64,000 nucleotides of DNA from Tretioscincus oriximinensis (taxonomy: Eukaryota; Chordata; Lepidosauria; Squamata; Gymnophthalmidae), in contig JAJVDF010000582.1 of the NCBI GenBank assembly GCA_022410635.1, forward strand, positions 599,820 through 663,819, read 5' to 3'. The stretch's first letter is position 1; every line of letters starts with the position of its first letter. Position numbers and translations under genes: made by a program. The notes beneath the pieces are model-generated. The model saw nothing but the letters and a program-made list of their open reading frames with translations, was not told the DNA's origin and did no database searches. Below, in pieces: positions 57,231-64,000 of this stretch.

Positions 57231-57670
57231 CACATCCATGTATTTAAAAAGGGATCTGGAACACATTCAAACTAAGGTTGCTATGTATGGCCAACCTAAA
57301 AGTCTGTGCACCCCCCTGCCCATGTCCTTGGCCCTCCCCAAAGCACACCTGCCCCCCACAGGCCATGACTCCCCCCAATGTTGCCACATCCTTTTTAATG
57401 CCACCAGGTCCCTTGCCTGCCTCCCTTCTGGGTCAAGCACTTACCATCCAGTGGATAGGACTGCAGTAGTGGATGCAGCGGCAATCAACAAAGGCTTTGC
57501 TCACCCATCCACCTGTTCAGCTGTAAGGGGAACTGTGGCAGGTAAAGGTTGCAGTCATAGCACCTGTGAGTATGCTTGTCCCACCACGGCTTCAGCCCTG
57601 CCAGAGGAGCAGGAGTGCCTTCTTGGCTGCCAGATGTAGGAGAACACACTTGCACAATGCCGACTGTCTC
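57231..57670. other. ZNF-4 intron 1, unassigned
   Basis: C-rich stretch with GGCCATG and CCCC words (57295-57420) that faintly resembles the hAT-like sequence at 9240-9380. No gene. Absent from ZNF-3. Confidence 0.35.
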
Positions 57671-57952
57671 TACCGTGTTTCTCCGTAAATAAGACAGCGT
57701 CTTATATTAATTTTTGCTCTCCAAGATGCACTGGGTCTTATTTTCAGGGGACATCTTATTTTTCCATGAAGAAGATTTCACATTCATTGTTGAACAAAAA
57801 ACATTTTTATATGCTGTAAAAAGAATCACAGTTGCATGCCCTTGTGTTCTGTTTGGTGGTCATGCTTCCAAACAAAAACTTTGCTAGGTCTTACTTTCAG
57901 GGGAGGTCTTATATGTAGTAATTCAGCAAAACGTTTTCAGGGAAACAGGATA
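57671..57952. mobile_element. DNA-transposon MITE, GTTTCTCC ends, copy 2
   Basis: Left ACCGTGTTTCTCCGTAAATA, right TTTTCAGGGAAACAGGATA. Internal TTATATTAATTTTTGCTC and TTTTCAGGGGACATC match 47899-48285. Confidence 0.68.
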
Positions 57953-58226
57953 CTACTTCCATCACAGGCAGCACCCAAATGGACACTGTATTGGACGTTA
58001 AGCAACCAGAATCCTTTAAACTTTAAAAATCAAGTGATCAAGCCCAGAGGAAGCATACCAAGGAAAAATCAGGATATGTGGTAACCCTTGTCAAAGGAAG
58101 GCCATTGCCCATCTGAATTTACTCAGGAGAAAATTGGTACCAAGGAACTTTTGTACGGGGACAAAGACAGGACTGAGAGAAAGATATGATGTTCCCTTGA
58201 GAGTAACCAATGTAAAATCCCCTCAC

Positions 58227-58592
58227 CTGCTTGGCCTCTTCAGCCTTGGTCAGGAGGAAGCCTTCTGCCAGGGCCACCGCCTGGGAGCTGCTCTCCGGCC
58301 CAAATTCCCACACCCAGTTCTGTACTTCCGGGGGAAGGATAGCCACAAATTGTTCCAGGACCACCATGTCCAGCATCTGGGCTTTGGTGTGACACTCTGG
58401 CTTCAGCCACTGGCAGCAGAGGCGATGGAGGTGGCTGCAAACCTCTCGGGGCCCCTTGGCCTCTTCAAAACAGAAGCACCTGAACTTCCATCTTTCGTCC
58501 TCTGAACTGGCTTGGTCCTCGGGTAGGACAATCAGTTCAAAGCCTTCTGGGTCCCTTTCTGATTTCAGGCCTATCAAATTCTGCACCTCCAT
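58227..58592 (-). CDS. ZNF-4 exon 1: SCAN domain
   Basis: 366-nt coding part; start [20 protein letters not shown] at 58592. The exon reaches the acceptor CCTCTAG at 58734, so 58593-58733 is 5' UTR. SCAN motifs are [43 protein letters not shown]; donor CAAGCAG|GTGAGG at 58226. Homology to ZNF-3 ends within about 10 bp upstream of the acceptor (58740), where the 5' block begins directly. It leaves phase 0. No N in this exon. Confidence 0.9.
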
Positions 58593-58739
58593 CCCTGTTG
58601 GATCTCCTTCGGTTCCTTTTTCTCTTCTTTCACGTTTTGCTCAGCCAGAAGAGATTTGAAAGGTTCTGGGACCAAATGTGGCTTTTGACTGCAAAGGAGA
58701 GAAATGGAGGTTGGGTCCAGTCTGAGCTTCTTCCTAGAG

Positions 58740-59330
58740 GCCTGGCAGCAGCTTCCCTTCTTCCTGCGGCTGCCTCGCCTGCCCACCTAGCAGCATTTCC
58801 AGGGTGCGGAGGGAGCTGCTCCCGGGGGCTCCCTTGGGGAGGGATCCGTTGGCCAGGACAGGAGCAGCCTGGGACGGTGGCTTCTTCTCGCCTCCTGCAT
58901 TTGAGCTGTCACTAGAGGCTGCCTCGCTCTTCCTCCTCCGGGCCAAAGGTCAAGAAGATAAGAAGACAAGCGAAGGTTGCTCTCGCCTGCCCCTAGTGGC
59001 TGGTCTGTGTGCCCAGTGAGCGAAGGACTAATGACCACAAACCTTCCTAAGAATATGAGGAGCCCCGGTGAATGGGGCCGGAGCCCATCTAGTCCAGCCT
59101 TCTGTCTCACACAGAGGCCCACCAATTGCATGTTGATGATAGGAGGCAGATTTTTTTTTNAAAAANANATATTTAAGATAATAGGCAGATCTTGCTGACC
59201 GTGGAGGACCTGCCACTGGAGACGCGCATGAGCATTCCCTGCCCCAGTCCTCCTGTGGCACTTCCTCGTCTTCTTGACCTTTGCCCCGGAGGCGCTTGTG
59301 TCGGGCCTGTCACCCAAGTGGGGAGGAGCT
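58740..59330. promoter_or_regulatory. palindromic 5' region of ZNF-4
   Basis: Block P (58768-58975, as 50262-50460) is followed by a CR1 scrap (59045-59130). An inverted partial copy comes next (59262-59300: TCTTCTTGACCTTTGCCCCG, against GGGCCAAAGGTCAAGAAG at 58938). GC-rich, and likely includes the promoter and first exon of ZNF-4 on the minus strand. Confidence 0.5.
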
Positions 59331-59339
59331 GAGCATCCT

Positions 59340-60129
59340 CAGTCCACCTGAGGCTTGAGTGACAACAACAACCCAAGTACGCGGGTGAGATGGGAAGCGG
59401 ATCTGCGGCGCTCCCTTCCCCCGCCAGCAGCCTCTGAGACTCCCGCCCTCCAACGAGGCAGGGGCGGGCAGGCAGGCAGGCAAGAAGCCCGGGCAGGACA
59501 CAGCAAGAGCTTCGGCTGCTGTCTCCCCGCGGCCATTGCTTTGAGGGACGGGCGNTGAGGCTGTTTTGCTCCTTCGCCTCAGGCCCTGCCCGAGCCACAC
59601 CCAGGGGAAGCGGCAGCCGGGAATCTTCCTTAGGATGAGTCTCTCTTCGGGCCCATAGCGCAACCTTGTGATCCAGAAGGCAAAATGGACGCCGCAGCGA
59701 AGGTGGTGAGAGGAAGAAGGGAAGCTGCTGCCGAGCGGAGGAGGAAAAGGGGAAGATGGCGGCTGCCTGGGGACAGGACGGGGGAGCAGAAAAGGCCAGG
59801 AGGGAGGGGGCGATGGGGGCCTTCAGGGTATGGAAGGGGAAGGGCGATGGGGGCCAGGGGCCATTGGAGAAAGCCAGGGTGACCAAGGGAGGAGACCGAA
59901 GATGTTAGATATGCAGCAGGCAGGTGGGAAAACTGAAGAGAGGGTATAATGAGATGTGCGGTGCAGGAACAGGGAGGTAGAAATGCTTTTCAAGTTTGGA
60001 AAGNAAAAGGAATAAGGATGGTGCTTCTGTATGTGTGTCCGTGCGCGTGCCATTGCTGTTGTCTCTTCCACCCACTAGCCAAATAGCTGCTGAACCTAGG
60101 AGGGAAGAGGTGAAGAGCTGGGACAGCGT
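59340..60129 (+). promoter_or_regulatory. CpG-rich block, possible divergent promoter
   Basis: Very GC- and CpG-rich at 59380-59830 (CCCCGCGGCCATTG, GACGCCGCAGCG), with a GGCA repeat at 59460-59480. Orientation relative to 49480-49840 and 18700-19230 suggests a first exon reading to the right, away from ZNF-4. No SCAN exon follows in this window; L2 and CR1 copies occupy the place. Long open frames on both strands look like GC artefacts. Confidence 0.45.
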
Positions 60130-60370
60130 TTGAATGGTCACGAAGGAGCACTTCTCCCATGTACACCTGCCCATGCACTAAGATCCCAAGCAGAAGGCCT
60201 TCAGATAGTTCCTCCCTTTGCTGAGATGCAGGAGATAAGAACATGTAGGAGGGCTTTCTCTGTGGTGGCTCCCATATCCTGGAACAGCTTCCCCCTAGAA
60301 GCCTGCCAGGCACCAACACTGTGTTGCTTTCGATGCCTGGTAAAAATGTACCTCTTCACCCAGGCTCTTG
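60130..60370 (+). mobile_element. L2-like LINE C-terminal fragment
   Basis: Encodes HALRSQAEGLQIVPPF, RAFSVVAPISWNSFPLEA and FRCLVKMYLFTQAL, aligning with the L2 C-terminus at 11430-11620. Confidence 0.65.
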
Positions 60371-62001
60371 ACCCCTACCATACCGCTCCTCAACATAAGA
60401 ACATAAGAAGAGCCATACTGGATCAGGCCATAGCCATCAAGTCCAGCATTCTGTGTCACAGAGGCCCACCAGATGCACCTGGGCAGTCTGAACAGAGGGA
60501 AGCAAAATATGCCCGTTCATGACTCCCTGCAAATGGTGTATCAGGTGTCCTGCCTGTTGCTCCATCCCGGAGGCAACATCCAGACATCCATCCTAGTATC
60601 CATTTATACCCTTGGTGTCCATAAACCTGTCTAGTCCTGTCTTGAAACTATCCAAGCTGTTAGCTACCACTACCTCTTCCGGAAGTAAATTCCACAGGCC
60701 NATGACCCTCTGGGTGAAAAAATACTTNCCTTTGTCTGTTCTCACTTTTCTNCCCAACAGTTTTAAGGAGTGCCCTCTGNTCCTTGTCTTGTGTGATAGA
60801 GAAAACATTTTTCTCTACTCATCATGTCCATCCCATGCATTTTGTACACTTCAATCAGATCACCTCTCAGACGTCGCCTTTCAAGGCTGAAGAGGTGCTC
60901 CAGATCCTTGATCATTTTTGCTGCCCTTTTCTGCACCTTCTCCAGTTCCAAAATGTCCCTCTTGAGATGTGGTGACCAGAATTGAACACAGTATTCCAAA
61001 TGTGGCCTCACCACAGAATTATAAAGAGGCAAAACAACATTTGCTGACATGTTTTCGATTCCTTTCCTAATTATCCCCAACATGGAATTTGCCTTTCTTG
61101 CTGCCGCTGCACACTGGGTTGACATTTTCATTGAATTGTGAACCAACACCGCAAGATCTTTTTCTTGCTTGGTCACAGAAAGCTTGGTTCCCATCAGGTG
61201 GTAGGATTAGTTGGGGTTCTTTGCAGCAATATGCATAATCTTGCACTTGCTTAAGTAGAAGTGCATTTGCCACTTTGCCCAATTTCAATAAATCACTCTG
61301 GAGTGCCTCACAATCATTTTCAGTTTTCACTACCCTGAACAGTTGTGTATCGTCAGCAAACTTGGCTACTTCACTATTTACCTNGGCATCCAGATCATTT
61401 ATAAATATATTGAAAACACGCGTCCCAGTACAGATCCTCTTTCCACTCAGAGAACTGTCCATTTAATTCTACTCTCTGTTTTCTATCTTTTAGCCAGTTT
61501 CCAATCCAGGACAAAGTCTGTCCTTTTATACCATGAGTATGGAGCTTTTTAGAAGCCTTTGATAAGGGACTTTGTCAAAAGCCTTCTAGATAGACAATAT
61601 CAACTGGATCCCCTTTATCTACATGTTTGTTAACACTCTCAAATAATTCTAGCAAGTTGGTAATGCATGATTTACCTTTGCTGAAGCCATGCTGAGTTTC
61701 ATTCAGCAATGCGTGCTTCTCCATGTGTTTAGTAAGTTTGTCCTTAATTATGGTTTCCAACACTTTACCTGGAATTGATGTTAAACTGATGGGTCTATAA
61801 TTTCCGGGATCACCCCAGGATCCTTTTTTGAAGATTGGTGTTACGTTAGCTACCCTCCAATCTACTGGTACTATGCCTGATCTTAAGGAAAGATTAAATA
61901 TTTTGGTTAGAAGTTCAGCAGTTTCGCATTTGAGTTCTTTAAGAATTTTTGGGTGAATGCCGTCTGGCCCTGGGGATTTATAAATGTTCAGCTTATTTAG
62001 G

Positions 62002-63081
62002 CTAGCAAGGACCTCCTCCCTTGTTATCTCTATCTGGTGTTCTTTCTGAGAAAACTAAATCTGTTGCGGGTAAATTCCCACTGTCTTCTTCAGTGAAAAC
62101 TGATGCAAAAAATTCATTTAACCTCTCTGCAATCTCCACATCCTCCTTGATTATGCCCTTTTGTCCATTGCTGTTGAATGGTCCCACTGCTTTCCTGGTA
62201 GGATTCTTATTTCTGATATATTTGAAAAAGTCCTTATTGTTTCTTTTAATATTCTTTGCAATGTGCTCCTCAAAGTTTTTCTTTGCATCCCTGACTACCA
62301 GCTTGCATTTGGTATGCCACAGTTTGTGCTCCCTTCTGTTCTCCTCACTAGGATAAGCCTTCCACTTTTTAAATGAGTTTCTCTTCATTCTAATTACTTC
62401 CTTTACTGCAGAGGTAAGCCATATGGGTTTCTTCTTGGACTTGGCAGAACCCTTTCTTCTCTTGGGAATGGATTTTATTTGTGCTACCCATATTGTATTT
62501 ACAAACAATTTCCACGCTTTTTGAAGGGACTGGACTTTTCTCACTTTCCCTTTTAATTTTTTTTTTACAATTTTTCTCATTTTGGGAAAATTTCCTCTGT
62601 GAAAGTTGAAGGTTTCTGTGTTAGAACTGCTTGGCAATTTTCCATCCACGTTCAGGTTGAAAGTTATCGTATCGTGGTCACTGTTTCCTATGGGATCACT
62701 TAAAGTCACATCTTGTATCAGGTCCTGTTCATTACTTAGGACTAAATCCAGGATTCCCTTTCCCCTGGTTTGTTCTAAAACCACCTCCTCTAGGAAACAA
62801 TCAGTTAGCATGTCTAAGAAATTTATTTCTTTTTCATGAGTTGAACAAGAGTTTGCCCAATCAATGTGTGGATAGTTGAAGTCACCCATTATTACTACCA
62901 TTCCCTTTTTGGAAGCTTCAATGACCTCATGTTCCAAATGAGTATCACTTTCAGGTGTTTGTTTAGGAGGCCGGTAGCATACTCCCAATATTAGACTTGT
63001 TTTCTGACCNGATAATGTTATCCATAGTGCTTCTGTGGATGGGTCCAGTTCATAGGATTCAACCTCTTCTTGAACATACAA
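62002..63081 (-). pseudogene. CR1 ORF2 endonuclease and linker, open frame
   Basis: An uninterrupted stretch of 359 codons inside the CR1. The apurinic-endonuclease-like domain nicks target DNA for target-primed reverse transcription and is recognised by MGDFNYPHIDW and the catalytic SDHDTITF. A Lys-rich region (RKIVKKKLKGKVRKVQSL, KRRKGSAKSKKK) follows, then NEFFASVFTEEDSG, the usual lead-in to the RT. It ends before the RT in a frameshift. One N lies near 63010. Confidence 0.85.
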
Positions 63082-63263
63082 AGCTACACCACCACCCTTT
63101 CCTATCTTTTCTGTATANTTTGCAACCTGGGATTACTGTATCCCATTGGTTTTCTTCTGTCCACCAGGTTTNAGTTATGCCAATAATATCGACTATTGTC
63201 AATGACTAAGCATTCCAACTCCCCTATTTTTGCGTGGAGGCTTCTGGCATTTGCATACAGGCA

Positions 63264-63405
63264 TTCATAGAATAGAATAGAATAGAATTCTTTATTGGCC
63301 AAGTGTGATTGGACACACAAGGAATTTGTCTTTGGTGCATATGCTCTCAGTATACATAAGGGAAATATACATTTGTCTAGANTCGTAAGGTACAACACAT
63401 AATGA
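63264..63405 (-). mobile_element. SINE-like repeat nested in CR1
   Basis: Plus-strand AGAATAGAATAGAATAGAAT, then CTTTATTGGCCAAGTGTG and ATTGGACACACAAGGAATT. It interrupts the CR1 endonuclease N-terminus. The pentamer tail marks its 3' end on the minus strand. I recall it as common in snakes and lizards but cannot name the family with certainty. Confidence 0.6.
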
Positions 63406-63688
63406 TCGTCATGGGATCATATGCCCTTCTCCGGTGGATGTTAGGCCCTGTAAATTTGTGAGAAACCACAGTTTGCTCATTACAGCTTTTTACTTGAATA
63501 CTACATCCGGGTTCCTCCGCTGATACTATATTATCTGCATAATTCTGTTCCTCAGCAATTGCATTTACATTACACTATCTCGAACCGGATGCTACCCAAC
63601 TCCTGTCGGCTTTCCCCCAGATATCAGTTTAAAAGCTGCTCTCCAACCTTTTTAATATTAAGTGCCAGCAGTCTGGTTCCATCTTGGT

Positions 63689-63991
63689 TCAAGTGCACAA
63701 GTGCAACCTGTCCCTTTTGTACAGGTATGGCCTGTCCCAAAATGTCCCCAAGTTCCTGACAAATCTAAATCCTTCCTCACGACACCAGAGCCTCATCCAA
63801 GCATTGAAGCTTCTAATCTTTGCCTGCCTAGCTGGTCCTGCGCGTGGAACAGGCAGCATTTCAGAAAATGCTACCTTGGAGGTCCTGGATTTCAATCTTC
63901 TACCTAGCAACCTAAATTTGGCTTCTAGGACTCCCCGTTTGGCTCTCCCAATGTCGTTGGTACCAACATGTACCACAACACCTGGCTCCAC
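63689..63991 (-). pseudogene. CR1 ORF1 esterase (SGNH-type) domain, partial
   Basis: Encodes VVVHVGTNDIGRAKRG, KVAFSEMLPVPR and, at the end, KRDRLHL. GTND and the DxxH-like DRLHL are SGNH/GDSL hydrolase blocks; such esterase domains are described in ORF1 of CR1-group LINEs. The N-terminal Ser block would lie beyond the window edge. The listed frame stops at 63689, just after HLCT. Confidence 0.75.
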
Positions 63992-64000
63992 CCCAGCTCT

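Larger units (their letters stand above)
60394..64000 (-). mobile_element. long CR1 LINE (type B), ORF1 end to 3' tail
   Basis: The longest CR1 here; the window edge cuts it. Reading leftward it has an ORF1 esterase (63991-63689), endonuclease (63260-62700: NARSLHAKIGELEC, VVIMGDFNYPHIDW, IGNSDHDTITFNL), a basic linker, RT (61763-61310: GDPVDIVYLE, FINDLDA, FADDTQLF), the ORF2 C-terminus (61194-60593) and a 3' UTR ending CTTATGTTCTTATG. Several frameshifts, missing RT blocks and a SINE insertion make it inactive. Confidence 0.92.

Noticed and set aside
59173..59886. 237-residue minus-strand frame in the CpG-rich block
   Set aside because: GC-rich, low-complexity, not conserved in frame with the homolog at 49480-49840.

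Overview
The window looks like nuclear DNA from a squamate reptile, probably a lizard. The evidence is the repeat content: many CR1 LINEs, L2 and L1 LINEs, tRNA-derived SINEs of the Sauria type, a DIRS retrotransposon, and intron-containing SCAN-KRAB zinc-finger genes typical of sauropsids. There are no bacterial features. Isolated single Ns are scattered throughout, so individual bases near them are uncertain. The species cannot be fixed from the sequence alone.

The host genes are four paralogous SCAN-KRAB-C2H2 zinc-finger genes (called ZNF-1 to ZNF-4 here). Each has the same five-exon coding layout: a SCAN exon, a linker exon of about 124 nt, a linker exon of about 65 nt, a KRAB A-box exon of about 127 nt, and a long last exon with the finger array. 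All exon phases fit. ZNF-1 (+; 2377-15197) gives an open frame of 718 residues with 11 good fingers. ZNF-2 (+; 20057-27734) gives 541 residues with six fingers; it has a stop near the ancestral start, a moved KRAB acceptor and a frameshift at the end of the array. ZNF-3 (-; 36662-47482) and ZNF-4 (-; 53608-58592) are a recent tandem duplication. ZNF-4 has seven fingers (560 residues). ZNF-3 lost its last two to an 11-bp deletion (515 residues). The likely products are nuclear DNA-binding repressors that dimerise through SCAN; targets cannot be read from the sequence.

Almost everything else is transposable elements. 0-2 kb: nested CR1s. 2.2-15.4 kb: ZNF-1, its last intron holding a hAT/L1/L2 nest. 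18.2-30.7 kb: ZNF-2 with a CpG-rich promoter; a truncated L1 sits in its decayed 3' fingers. 31-36 kb: SINEs, CR1s and fold-back elements. 36-52 kb: ZNF-3, whose KRAB-to-finger intron holds a 6.6-kb DIRS element with inverted terminal repeats, an internal complementary region, gag, RT/RNase H/methyltransferase and tyrosine recombinase. 53-59 kb: ZNF-4. 59-60 kb: a palindromic, CpG-rich 5' region. 60.4 kb to the right edge: a long CR1 whose ORF1 esterase domain is cut by the window end.

The strongest biological signal is the ZNF-3/ZNF-4 pair. The KRAB exons differ by one silent base and the finger-exon spacer by about three residues, yet about half of the predicted DNA-contact residues of fingers 1-5 differ. 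This fits diversification of DNA targets, or loss of constraint in ZNF-3, in a locus full of mobile elements.
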